From positions 3,378,501 through 3,442,500 of the forward strand of contig NZ_PPFB01000001.1 of the NCBI RefSeq assembly GCF_002899455.1: a stretch of DNA of 64,000 nt, written 5' to 3'. The position numbers and the translations under genes were made by a program. Within the stretch, counting starts at the first letter, position 1; every line of letters starts with the position of its first letter. Positions 1-7,441 of this stretch are shown here, piece by piece. Under the pieces are notes generated by a model that ran no database searches, had not been told where the DNA came from, and saw nothing but the letters and a program-made list of their open reading frames with translations. Origin of the DNA: Streptomyces sp. DH-12 (lineage in GTDB: Bacteria > Actinomycetota > Actinomycetes > Streptomycetales > Streptomycetaceae).

Positions 1-1531
1 CGCCGTCCGCGCCGTCCGAGTCGTCCGTGCCGGTGCCGTCGCCGGAGCCGTCCCCGTCACCGGAGCCGGGTGCGGACGGGGCGTCCGAGGGGTCGCCGGC
101 CGAGCCGTCCGTGCCGTCGTCGCCCGGCTCGCCGGGGGCGTTCAGCACGATCCACGCGACGTCGTTCGACGGGTCGGAGTCGAAGGGGTTGTCCCAGTCG
201 GGCAGCGCCACCCGGCCCTTGGCGCCCTCCACGACCCGGTCGACGCGCAGCTCGAACGGGAAGGTCACCCGCGCGTCCTCCAGCATCGGGGTGGCCACCG
301 AGCAGCGGTGACCGGGCTCGCTGCCGTCGACGGTGACGGTCCGGCACTGCTTCGGCGCCGAGGTGACGGTCGATCCCTCGGGCGCGACCACCGTGAAGGA
401 GAACGGCTCGCCGCCGGAGCGCAGCGCGCTGATCCAGGCCGGCCCGTTGTTGCGGATCCCGATCTCCGCCGTGACCGTGTCCCCGGCCGCGCCGGACGCC
501 GAGGCGCCGGTGAGCTCCAGGTCGTAGGTGTTGGTCGTCGGGAGGTCCAGCTCGGCGTACCGGGCGTACTGCGCGGGGTCGGCGTCCCCGGCCGCCCGCC
601 GCAGCGTCAGGTCCGGTCCGCTGCCCCGCCGGCGCCCCTCGCCCTGGTGCAGCGTCTTCTCCTCGCCCGGCGCCAGGGGCCGGAACGAGTAGGAGAAGAT
701 GTCGTGCAGCGCGAAGTCCGCGGCCTTCACCCGCACCGGCCGGGACAGGGCGTACGCCGCCCCCGCGTCGAGGGTGTCCGGGAAGGTGCAGAGCACCTCG
801 GTGTGCTGCCGCAGCAGCGGGCCGGTGTTCACCTCGGCCGACGAGCAGTTGCCGTGGTCGTCCGGGAAGGACAGTCCGCGCGAGCCGTACAGCCGCAGCA
901 CCGCGCCCTCGGACGGCAGCCCGCCGACGTTCATCACGCCCAGCGGCGGCTCGAAGGTGCCGCCGGCCTTCAGGTCCTCGGGCAGGGGAAGTGCGCGGTT
1001 GAGCAGCTCGGGGCCGCCGACGCGCACGTCGACGGTGAGCGGCGTGAAGTCCAGCCCCTCGCCCTCGCCGGTGACGACGATGCTGCCGGTGTCCCCGGAC
1101 TCGCTGTCGTCGGCGAGGTCGAGCCGGATGCCGCCGACCCGGTTGTACGTCGTCCCCGCGTACAGGTCGTAGCCCGTGCAGACCGCGACCGGGCCGTCGG
1201 CCTCGCAGGGCAGGTCGGCCCGCGCGACGCCCTCCAGCCCGCGGGCGTCGATGCGGATCGTGTAGTCCCCGAGGTGCACCGGCGGGATGTCGCCGTCGCC
1301 CTCGAACTCCTTGCCCGGGACGTCGAGCCGCAGGTCGACCTGCGGCTCGGTGGGATCGCCGTTGTCCGAGTGGAGGGACAGGTCCACCCGGTCCTCGCCC
1401 GTGATCACCACCGGGAGGGGGGCGTCGGCCGCGTGGGCCGCGCCCTGGACCCCTGCGGCGGCCAGCGCCGCGGCCCCCACCGCTCCCAGCGCCGCGAGCC
1501 GCGCGCGCAGCCGTCTCGCCTGCTGTGTCAT
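1..1531 (-). CDS. Secreted cell-surface protein, C-terminus cut by window edge
   Basis: The ATG at 1531 begins an N-terminus with several arginines, a hydrophobic alanine-rich stretch and an AHA-AD signal peptidase site near residue 34, so the product is exported. The mature part is made of beta-rich segments; one around residues 375-450 reads like a DUF11/CARDB-type immunoglobulin-like domain (residues VTAEIGIRNNGPAW are visible). Before the window edge the protein turns into a Ser/Gly/Asp/Pro linker of the kind that precedes a wall anchor or a terminal membrane helix, but the anchor lies outside the window. No catalytic motif is seen, so an adhesive or structural wall role is only inferred. 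Codons end in G or C throughout, supporting this frame over the competing frames. Confidence 0.75.
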   Translation of the reverse strand, partial: MTQQARRLRARLAALGAVGAAALAAAGVQGAAHAADAPLPVVITGEDRVDLSLHSDNGDPTEPQVDLRLDVPGKEFEGDGDIPPVHLGDYTIRIDARGLEGVARADLPCEADGPVAVCTGYDLYAGTTYNRVGGIRLDLADDSESGDTGSIVVTGEGEGLDFTPLTVDVRVGGPELLNRALPLPEDLKAGGTFEPPLGVMNVGGLPSEGAVLRLYGSRGLSFPDDHGNCSSAEVNTGPLLRQHTEVLCTFPDTLDAGAAYALSRPVRVKAADFALHDIFSYSFRPLAPGEEKTLHQGEGRRRGSGPDLTLRRAAGDADPAQYARYAELDLPTTNTYDLELTGASASGAAGDTVTAEIGIRNNGPAWISALRSGGEPFSFTVVAPEGSTVTSAPKQCRTVTVDGSEPGHRCSVATPMLEDARVTFPFELRVDRVVEGAKGRVALPDWDNPFDSDPSNDVAWIVLNAPGEPGDDGTDGSAGDPSDAPSAPGSGDGDGSGDGTGTDDSDGADG

Positions 1532-1554
1532 GAAAGGCTCTTTCGTCGAACTTC

Positions 1555-1595
1555 GTCGAACGGGACGTGCCCGGCTGGGTCACGTCCCGTTCGAC
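1555..1595. terminator. 15-bp perfect inverted repeat
   Basis: The arms GTCGAACGGGACGTG (1555-1569) and CACGTCCCGTTCGAC (1581-1595) are perfectly complementary around an 11-nt loop. The element lies downstream of the flavoprotein gene and just upstream of the secreted-protein start, so it could be a terminator of the former or an operator of the latter. There is no T-run. A tandem TTCGTCGAAC repeat leads into the left arm. Confidence 0.45.
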
Positions 1596-1707
1596 ACCGC
1601 CCGGAGCCGATCAGTTGCTCACGGATGCGTCACACGACGATCACGATCGGACACCGCGCCCGGAGATGCCGGACATGCCCGCCGACTCCGGTCACCCGCC
1701 CGGTGGT

Positions 1708-2991
1708 TCACGCCTTCGGCGCCACCTTGCTCAGGCCGTTGATGATGCGGTCCATCGCGTCGCCGCCCGTGGGGTCGGTCAGGTTGGCGAGGAGCTTCAG
1801 CGTGAACTTCATCAGCATGGGGTGCGTGAGGCCGCGCTGGGCGGCGATCTGCATGATCTTCGGGTTGCCGATGAGCTTCACGAAGGCGCGGCCGAGCGTG
1901 TAGTAGCCGCCGTAGGTGTCCTTCAGGACGCGGGGGTAGCGCTGGAGGGCGATCTCCCGCTGGGCCGGGGTGGAGCGCGCGTGCGCCTGGACGATGACGT
2001 CGGCGGCGATCTGCCCGGACTCCATCGCGTAGGCGATGCCCTCGCCGTTGAACGGGTTCACCAGGCCGCCCGCGTCGCCGACCAGCAGCAGCCCGCGCGT
2101 GTAGTGCGGCTGGCGGTTGAAGGCCATGGGGAGGGCGGCGCCGCGGATCGGGCCGGTCATGTTGTCCGGGGTGTAGCCCCAGTCCTCCGGCATGGACGCG
2201 CACCAGGCCTTGAGGACCTCGCGCCAGTCCAGTTCCTTGAAGGAGTCGGAGGTGTTGAGCACGCCGAGACCGACGTTGCTGGTGCCGTCGCCCATGCCGA
2301 AGATCCAGCCGTAACCGGGCAGCAGCCGGTCCTGCGGGCCGCGCCGGTCCCACAGCTCCAGCCAGGACTCCAGGTAGTCGTCGTCGTGGCGGGGCGAGGT
2401 GAAGTACGTCCGCACGGCCACGCCCATCGGGCGGTCCTCGCGCCGGTGCAGCCCCATCGCGAGGGACAGCCGGGTGGAGTTGCCGTCGGCGGCCACCACC
2501 AGCGGGGCGTGGAAGGTGACCTCCCGCTTGTCCTCGCCGAGCTTGGCCCTGACGCCGGTGATGCGGCCGGTGCGGTCGTCCACGACCGGCGCGCCGACGT
2601 TGCAGCGCTCGTACAGCCGGGCGCCCGCCTTCTGCGCCTGCCGGGCGAGCTGCTCGTCGAAGTCGTCGCGCTTGCGCACGAGTCCGTAGTCCGGGAAGGA
2701 GGCGAGATCCGGCCAGTCCAGCTGGAGGCGGACGCCGCCGCCGATGATGCGCAGGCCCTTGTTGCGCAGCCAGCCGGCCTCCTCGGAGATGTCGATGCCC
2801 ATGGCCACGAGCTGCTTCACGGCGCGCGGGGTGAGGCCGTCGCCGCACACCTTCTCGCGCGGGAACTCGGTCTTCTCCAGCAGGAGCACGTCGAGGCCGG
2901 ACCGGGCCAGGTGGTAGGCGGTGGTGGAGCCGGCTGGCCCCGCGCCCACGACGATCACGTCGGCGGTGTTGTCGGAGAGGGGCTCGGTCAC
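1708..2991 (-). CDS. Geranylgeranyl reductase family FAD flavoprotein, probable menaquinone-tail reductase
   Basis: The N-terminus has a dinucleotide-binding motif, VVGAGPAGS, at residues 14-22, followed by EK and the FPREKVCGDGLTPRAV signature of the geranylgeranyl reductase family. A second FAD motif, GDAGGLVNPFNGEGI, lies near residue 307. The family saturates isoprenoid double bonds; the mycobacterial member MenJ reduces the menaquinone side chain. With menG one kilobase away, the same role is likely here, giving partly hydrogenated menaquinone at the membrane. I place the start at GTG 2991 because GGGGAG stands 8-9 nt upstream; an upstream in-frame start at 3042 would add 17 residues lacking family similarity. 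It is divergent from the GNAT gene. Length (427 aa) is normal for the family. Confidence 0.85.
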   Translation of the reverse strand: MTEPLSDNTADVIVVGAGPAGSTTAYHLARSGLDVLLLEKTEFPREKVCGDGLTPRAVKQLVAMGIDISEEAGWLRNKGLRIIGGGVRLQLDWPDLASFPDYGLVRKRDDFDEQLARQAQKAGARLYERCNVGAPVVDDRTGRITGVRAKLGEDKREVTFHAPLVVAADGNSTRLSLAMGLHRREDRPMGVAVRTYFTSPRHDDDYLESWLELWDRRGPQDRLLPGYGWIFGMGDGTSNVGLGVLNTSDSFKELDWREVLKAWCASMPEDWGYTPDNMTGPIRGAALPMAFNRQPHYTRGLLLVGDAGGLVNPFNGEGIAYAMESGQIAADVIVQAHARSTPAQREIALQRYPRVLKDTYGGYYTLGRAFVKLIGNPKIMQIAAQRGLTHPMLMKFTLKLLANLTDPTGGDAMDRIINGLSKVAPKA

Positions 2992-3089
2992 GGCGGGATC
3001 TCCCCAGAGTTCGAAATCTTCGTGCCGACCGGCACTGGACACAGGCAGTCTATTCAGCGGACGTGATCACCCGGCTGAAGGGCTGCCCC

Positions 3090-3596
3090 GTGAACCGAGC
3101 ACTCCCCGCCGTACGGCTGCGGGTTCCCACCGACGAGGACGCCGTCACCTGGCACCGCATCTTCGCCCACCCCGACGTCATGGAGTTCCACGGCGGCCGG
3201 CCGGCGGCGCTGTCGGTCTACGAGGAACTCACCGCCCGCCAGCGCCGGCACGACGCCGAGCTGGGCTTCTGCCTGTGGAGCGTCCTCGACGAGAACGGGC
3301 AGGTCATCGGCTTCACCGGCGCCCAGCCCTGGGAGCGCGAGTGGGGCCCCACCGGCGAGGTCGAGATCGGCTGGCGGCTCGCCCGCGAGCACTGGGGCAA
3401 GGGCTACGTCACGGCGGCGGCCCTGCAGACGCTGGACCGGGTGCGCGCGGCGGGCCTGACGGGCGTGGTGGCGATGGTGAAGGCCCGCAACACCCGCTCG
3501 ATCGCGGTGACCCGGCGGCTGGGCATGCGTCTCGCCGAGACGCTCACCCTCCCCACCACGCGGAAGGAGTGCCACTGCTACCGCCTCGACCTCTGA
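3090..3596 (+). CDS. GNAT family N-acetyltransferase (RimJ/RimL-like)
   Basis: A 168-aa protein that starts with the usual LRVPTDEDAVTWHRIFAHPD opening of RimJ/RimL-type acetyltransferases. The GEVEIGWRLAREHWGKGYVTAA segment is the acetyl-CoA-binding loop (motif A, R/Q-x-x-G-x-G/A form), and NTRSIAVTRRLGM is the usual C-terminal motif B region. The acceptor substrate cannot be read from sequence; proteins of this group acetylate N-termini of ribosomal proteins or small molecules. I chose GTG 3090 because GAAGGG sits 7 nt upstream; GTG 3063 is a weaker alternative without a good ribosome-binding site. It is transcribed away from the flavoprotein gene and is probably monocistronic. Confidence 0.8.
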   Translation: MNRALPAVRLRVPTDEDAVTWHRIFAHPDVMEFHGGRPAALSVYEELTARQRRHDAELGFCLWSVLDENGQVIGFTGAQPWEREWGPTGEVEIGWRLAREHWGKGYVTAAALQTLDRVRAAGLTGVVAMVKARNTRSIAVTRRLGMRLAETLTLPTTRKECHCYRLDL

Positions 3597-3653
3597 CGAC
3601 CCCCGCGACCGGCTACTCCGCGTAATAATCCGTCACGGATCCTCACGGAGTGC

Positions 3654-3682
3654 TTCCGCAGGACGCGCCCCCGGCCTACCCT
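3654..3682 (+). promoter_or_regulatory. Possible promoter of the PASTA gene
   Basis: TTCCGC and TACCCT are separated by 17 nt and lie about 25 nt before the PASTA-protein start. The -35 half is poor, so this is tentative. Confidence 0.3.
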
Positions 3683-3707
3683 GCCGGTACCGCTGGGGGT
3701 GACGTCC

Positions 3708-4067
3708 ATGCGCAGGACAGCCGAGGGACACGGGACCGGTGACGTGCGCGTGCCGCGCCTGGTCGGGCTGATGGCCGTCGACGCGCGCGAGTCGGCCCGC
3801 GCGCGGGGCCTGTCCGTCGACGCGCCCGGCCGTCCGGACTTCCCGCACGCCGTCGTGGACCACGTGGTCCGCCAGTACCCGCAGCCCGGCACCCCCGTGC
3901 CCCGCCACTCCGTGGTGCACGTGTGGCTGGACTTCGACGAGGACGAGGGCGAGGGCGGCGGAGGGGTGCGCGTGCCGCGCGCTCCGCTGCCGCCGCCGGG
4001 CGGGCCCCGGCGCGAGCTGGAGGAGCCGGGCGCCGGGGCGCCCGTCGTGGTGCTCAGCTCTCCTTGA
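3708..4067 (+). CDS. Small PASTA-domain protein
   Basis: A 119-aa protein. Residues about 11-75 form one PASTA domain: [23 protein letters not shown], then the central [22 protein letters not shown] strand pair that is typical of these beta-lactam/muropeptide-binding modules. No kinase domain, transmembrane helix or signal peptide accompanies it, which is unusual because PASTA repeats normally decorate Ser/Thr kinases or penicillin-binding proteins outside the membrane. The C-terminus is acidic, then Gly/Pro-rich. The ATG at 3708 has GGGGGT 5-10 nt upstream; GTG 3699 is an in-frame alternative. The gene converges on menG and overlaps its 3' end by 14 nt. A peptidoglycan-sensing role is only inferred. 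Confidence 0.7.
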   Translation: MRRTAEGHGTGDVRVPRLVGLMAVDARESARARGLSVDAPGRPDFPHAVVDHVVRQYPQPGTPVPRHSVVHVWLDFDEDEGEGGGGVRVPRAPLPPPGGPRRELEEPGAGAPVVVLSSP

Positions 4068-4749
4068 AGCCCCGGTGCAGGGCCACCACACCGCCGGTGA
4101 GGTTCCGCCAGGCCACCTTGGACCAGCCGGCGCCCTGCAGCCGTTCGGCCAGCGCGGGCTGGTCGGGCCAGGCGCGGATGGACTCGGCGAGGTAGACGTA
4201 CGCGTCCGGGTTGGACGACACCGCGCGGGCGACCGGCGGCAGGGCGCGCATCAGGTACTCGGTGTAGACGGTGCGGAACGGCGTCCAGGTGGGGTGCGAG
4301 AACTCGCAGATGACGATGCGTCCGCCGGGCCGGGTCACCCGGTGCATCTCGCGCAGCGCGGCGTCGGTGTCCTGCACGTTGCGCAGGCCGAAGGAGATGG
4401 TGACGGCGTCGAACACGTCGTCCTTGAACGGCAGCCGGGTCGCGTCCCCGGCCGTGTACGGCAGCCAGGCGTTGTTCCGCTTGCCGACCCGGAGCATGCC
4501 CTGGGAGAAGTCGCAGGGCACGACGTAGGCGCCGGTGCGGGCGAAGGGCATGGAGGAGGTGCCGGTGCCGGCCGCCAGGTCCAGGACCTTCTGCGCGGGC
4601 CGCGCGCCGACCGCCTTCGCGACCTCCTTGCGCCAGCGCCGGTCCTGTCCGAGGGACAGCACGTCGTTGGTCAGGTCGTACCGTTCCGCGACGTCGTCGA
4701 ACATCGAGGCGACTTCATGCGGCTGCTTGTCCAGGGATGCGCGGGTCAC
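4054..4749 (-). CDS. menG: Demethylmenaquinone methyltransferase
   Basis: A 231-aa class I SAM methyltransferase. [13 protein letters not shown] near residue 56 is SAM motif I, and the UbiE/COQ5 family signatures are present: [19 protein letters not shown] near the N-terminus and [31 protein letters not shown] in the middle. It transfers the methyl group that turns demethylmenaquinone into menaquinone, the last common step after MqnP and the UbiD-type decarboxylase encoded further right in this window. The first codon is GTG; AAGAAT about 7 nt before it could be a -10 box of a leaderless transcript. The isoprenoid reductase and mqnC nearby point to the same pathway. Length and motifs are standard. 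Confidence 0.92.
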   Translation of the reverse strand: MTRASLDKQPHEVASMFDDVAERYDLTNDVLSLGQDRRWRKEVAKAVGARPAQKVLDLAAGTGTSSMPFARTGAYVVPCDFSQGMLRVGKRNNAWLPYTAGDATRLPFKDDVFDAVTISFGLRNVQDTDAALREMHRVTRPGGRIVICEFSHPTWTPFRTVYTEYLMRALPPVARAVSSNPDAYVYLAESIRAWPDQPALAERLQGAGWSKVAWRNLTGGVVALHRGFKES

Positions 4750-4815
4750 GGGCCCATTCTTGCAGCCGCGCCCCCGCCCGCCCGCGGCGGCGTACCGGTA
4801 CGGGCGCGAGCGGTC

Positions 4816-5415
4816 TCAGCGCCGGCGGTGGACCAGGCGCCCGCCGACCACGGTGGCCACGCAGGTGGACGCGCCCTGCCGGACCAGTCCGTCGCGGTCG
4901 GGCACGTCGAACACCGCGAACCGCGCGGGGCTCCCGGCGGTGAGGGCCGGCAGCAGCACGAGCGGCACCGGGGAGAGCGCCGGGGGCCCGGGCAGCGCGG
5001 GCGGACGCCCCGCCAGGGCGAGTCCGGCCCGGCGCACGGCGTCCAGGGCCTCGCGGCCGCGGATCTCACCGGCGACGGCGACCGTGCCGTGCGCCAGCAG
5101 GCGCTGCACCCCGCGCCGGGCGCTGGCGCCCCGCGCGGACGGCGCGGAGGCGAGGAGGGCCCGCGCCCGCAGCCCGAACAGCGGCTCGGTGCCGAGCCGG
5201 TCCGCCTCGCGCGGGTCGGGGTGGTAGGCCTGCTCCAGCAGCTCCGGACCGTACGGGTTGAGCAGTCCGGGCGTCAGGATGCCGGGCCACCGCCGCAGCC
5301 GGGCGTCCGGGCGGGCGGCGGCCAGGTCCTCGTACGGGCCGACGGCGGCGATGTGCGCGCCGTCGACCAGCACGGCCGTGTCGGGCGAGGCCTCGGCGAC
5401 GTGAAGGGTCAGCAC
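4816..5415 (-). CDS. Imidazolonepropionase-like (composite amidohydrolase) domain protein
   Basis: A 199-aa protein that looks like the two ends of an amidohydrolase joined without most of the barrel. The start (TLHVAEASPDTAVLVDGAHIAAVGPYEDL) is the N-terminal strand-sandwich, PGILTPGLLNPYGPELLEQAYHPDPREADRLG replaces the usual metal-binding HxH segment, and the end (FAVFDVPDRDGLV then CVATVVGGRLVHRRR) is the C-terminal composite domain. The HxH metal ligands of HutI/aminofutalosine deaminases are not seen, so catalysis is doubtful. It starts 7 nt after mqnC ends, in the same direction, so it is almost certainly co-transcribed with mqnC; a supporting role in the futalosine pathway is inference. 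GTG start is used. Confidence 0.7.
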   Translation of the reverse strand: MLTLHVAEASPDTAVLVDGAHIAAVGPYEDLAAARPDARLRRWPGILTPGLLNPYGPELLEQAYHPDPREADRLGTEPLFGLRARALLASAPSARGASARRGVQRLLAHGTVAVAGEIRGREALDAVRRAGLALAGRPPALPGPPALSPVPLVLLPALTAGSPARFAVFDVPDRDGLVRQGASTCVATVVGGRLVHRRR

Positions 5416-5422
5416 GCGGACG

Positions 5423-6622
5423 TCAGTTGGCGGGCAGGAGCTTCAGCTCCGGGTGGGCCGTGCCGCCCTCGATGGCGGTGGACGAGATGTGCGAGACCAC
5501 GCGGTCGTCGACCGGGTCGTTCGCCGGGTCGTCGTGCACGACGAGGTGCTCGTACGTCGTGGAGCGCTGCGCCGGGACCCGGTCCGCCTTGCGGATCAGG
5601 TCGATGATCTCCAGCCGGTTGGAGCGGTGCTTGGCGCCGGCGGAGGAGACCACGTTCTCCTCGAGCATGATCGAGCCCAGGTCGTCCGCGCCGTAGTGCA
5701 GGGAGAGCTGGCCGACCTCCTTGCCGGTGGTCAGCCACGAGCCCTGGATGTGCGCCACGTTGTCCAGGAAGATCCGGGCGATGGCGATCATCCGCAGGTA
5801 CTCGAAGAGGGTGGCCTGCGTGCGGCCCTTCAGGTGGTTGTTCTCCGGCTGGTAGGTGTACGGGATGAACGCGCGGAAGCCGCCCGTGCGGTCCTGCACG
5901 TCCCGGATCATCCGCAGGTGCTCGATCCGCTCGGCGTTGGTCTCGCCGGTGCCCATCAGCATGGTGGAGGTGGACTCCACGCCCAGGTTGTGGGCGATCT
6001 CCATGATCTCCAGCCAGCGCTCGCCGGACTCCTTCAGCGGGGCGATGGCCTTGCGCGGGCGCTCCGGCAGCAGTTCGGCGCCGGCGCCGGCGAAGGAGTC
6101 CAGCCCGGCCGCGTGGATCCGCTGGATCGCCTCCTCGACGCTCACCTTGGAGATCCGCGCCATGTGCTCGACCTCGCTCGCCCCCAGGCTGTGGATGACG
6201 AGCTGCGGGAACTCCTTCTTGATGGCCGCGAAGTGCTTCTCGTAGTACTCGACGCCGTAGTCCGGGTGGTGGCCGCCCTGGAACATGATCTGCGTGCCGC
6301 CCAGCTCGACCGTCTCCGCGCAGCGGCGCAGGATGTCGTCGAGGTCGCGGGTCCAGCCCTTGGCGGTGTCCTTGGGGGCCGCGTAGAACGCGCAGAACCT
6401 GCACGCCGTGACGCACACGTTCGTGTAGTTGATGTTCCGCTCGATGATGTACGTGGCGATGTGCTCGGTGCCCGCGTACCGGCGCCGGCGGGCCGCGTCG
6501 GCGGCGGCGCCCAGCGCGTGCAGCGGGGCGTCCCGGTAGAGGACCAGGGCCTCTTCGGGGGTGATCCGCCCACCGGCGGCGGCACGGTCGAGGACGGGCT
6601 GAAGGTCGGCCTTCTCGGTCAC
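5423..6622 (-). CDS. mqnC: Cyclic dehypoxanthinyl futalosine synthase
   Basis: A 399-aa radical SAM enzyme. The [4Fe-4S] cysteines are C70, C74 and C77 in NVCVTACRFCAFY. Downstream, GGTQIMFQGGHHPDYGVEYYEKHF and the GVESTSTMLMGTGET block match the MqnC/MqnE/CofH-like family, and the C-terminal AHIQGSWLTTGKEVGQLSLHYGADDLGSIMLEENV matches MqnC in particular. It closes dehypoxanthinyl futalosine into its cyclic spiro form in the futalosine route to menaquinone. The GTG start has AAAGGGA 6 nt upstream. The HutI-like gene follows within 7 nt. Its pathway partners MqnA and MqnE are elsewhere in this window, which is normal for streptomycetes, where the pathway is scattered. Confidence 0.95.
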   Translation of the reverse strand: MTEKADLQPVLDRAAAGGRITPEEALVLYRDAPLHALGAAADAARRRRYAGTEHIATYIIERNINYTNVCVTACRFCAFYAAPKDTAKGWTRDLDDILRRCAETVELGGTQIMFQGGHHPDYGVEYYEKHFAAIKKEFPQLVIHSLGASEVEHMARISKVSVEEAIQRIHAAGLDSFAGAGAELLPERPRKAIAPLKESGERWLEIMEIAHNLGVESTSTMLMGTGETNAERIEHLRMIRDVQDRTGGFRAFIPYTYQPENNHLKGRTQATLFEYLRMIAIARIFLDNVAHIQGSWLTTGKEVGQLSLHYGADDLGSIMLEENVVSSAGAKHRSNRLEIIDLIRKADRVPAQRSTTYEHLVVHDDPANDPVDDRVVSHISSTAIEGGTAHPELKLLPAN

Positions 6623-6690
6623 CGGTGTCCCTTTCTCAGGGGTGTGGACGGACGGAATCAGCGTACGTCAGCCGTCCCCGCGCGCCGACG

Positions 6691-7428
6691 TCAGGCCGTG
6701 TACGCACCGATCAGCAGCCCCGCGAAGGCCCCGCCGACCAGGAACGGACCGAACGGGATCGACGTCTTGCGCCCCGCCTTCCGGGCGACCACGAGCGCGC
6801 CTCCGTACAGCGCCCCGCACAGGAACCCGGCGAGGGTGCCGAGCAGCACGGTGGGCCAGCCGTACCAGCCGAGGACCGCGCCCGCGCCGAGCGCCAGCTT
6901 CACGTCGCCGAAGCCCATGCCGGCCGGGTTGACCAGGAACAGCACGAAGTAGCCGGCGCCGAGCGCGAGCGCGCCCAGCAGGGCGGTGCTCCACTCCCCC
7001 GCGTGCTCGGGGACCAGCGCGGTCAGGCCCAGCAGCACCAGGGCCGTCGCGGCGAACGGCAGGGTGAGCGGGTCGGGCAGCCGCTGCACCCGGAGGTCGA
7101 CCGTCGCGAGCAGCACGCCCGCGGGCGCCAGCAGCAGCCACACCGCCAGCTCCGGGCGGGTCCCGGTGGCGGCGGCGAGGGCCGCGCAGACCAGCGCGGT
7201 GACCGCCGCGAGGACGGCGGCGCCCTTCCCGTACGGACCTGACGCGCACGCCCGGCAGCGGGCCGGGCCGAGCCAGCCCGCCAGCGGGTGCCCCTGCGGG
7301 CACGCCGTGCGCCACTCCTCCCCGGCGGGGACGGAGAACCGGTGGGCGGCGCGGGGCAGCAGCGCGCCGGCCGCCCCGCCCCACAGCGCGGCGACGGCGA
7401 TCAGCACGGCCTCCGGTCCGTCGGTCAT
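6691..7428 (-). CDS. Prepilin peptidase of the Tad pilus (A24 family)
   Basis: A 245-aa multi-pass membrane protein with both aspartates of the A24 aspartyl prepilin peptidases: D111 in LLATVDLRVQRLPD and D175 in the MGFGDVKL motif (GxGD). Before the first helices of the catalytic part lies a cysteine/histidine cluster (C43, H47, C58, C61) resembling the zinc loop of type IV prepilin peptidases. It would cut the leader from the Flp pilin and the TadE pseudopilins encoded 5-6 kb away. It starts 13 nt after the LysM-SARP gene ends and is probably co-transcribed with it. TadV-type enzymes are usually shorter and lack the cysteine loop, so this is closer to the PilD form without its methylase. 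Confidence 0.85.
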   Translation of the reverse strand: MTDGPEAVLIAVAALWGGAAGALLPRAAHRFSVPAGEEWRTACPQGHPLAGWLGPARCRACASGPYGKGAAVLAAVTALVCAALAAATGTRPELAVWLLLAPAGVLLATVDLRVQRLPDPLTLPFAATALVLLGLTALVPEHAGEWSTALLGALALGAGYFVLFLVNPAGMGFGDVKLALGAGAVLGWYGWPTVLLGTLAGFLCGALYGGALVVARKAGRKTSIPFGPFLVGGAFAGLLIGAYTA

Positions 7429-7441
7429 CCCGTCCGGCCGC

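Noticed and set aside
57-1583. Long minus-strand frame rich in Arg/Gly overlapping the secreted-protein gene
   Set aside because: It is a frame-shifted shadow; the other frame has a signal peptide and normal codon third positions.
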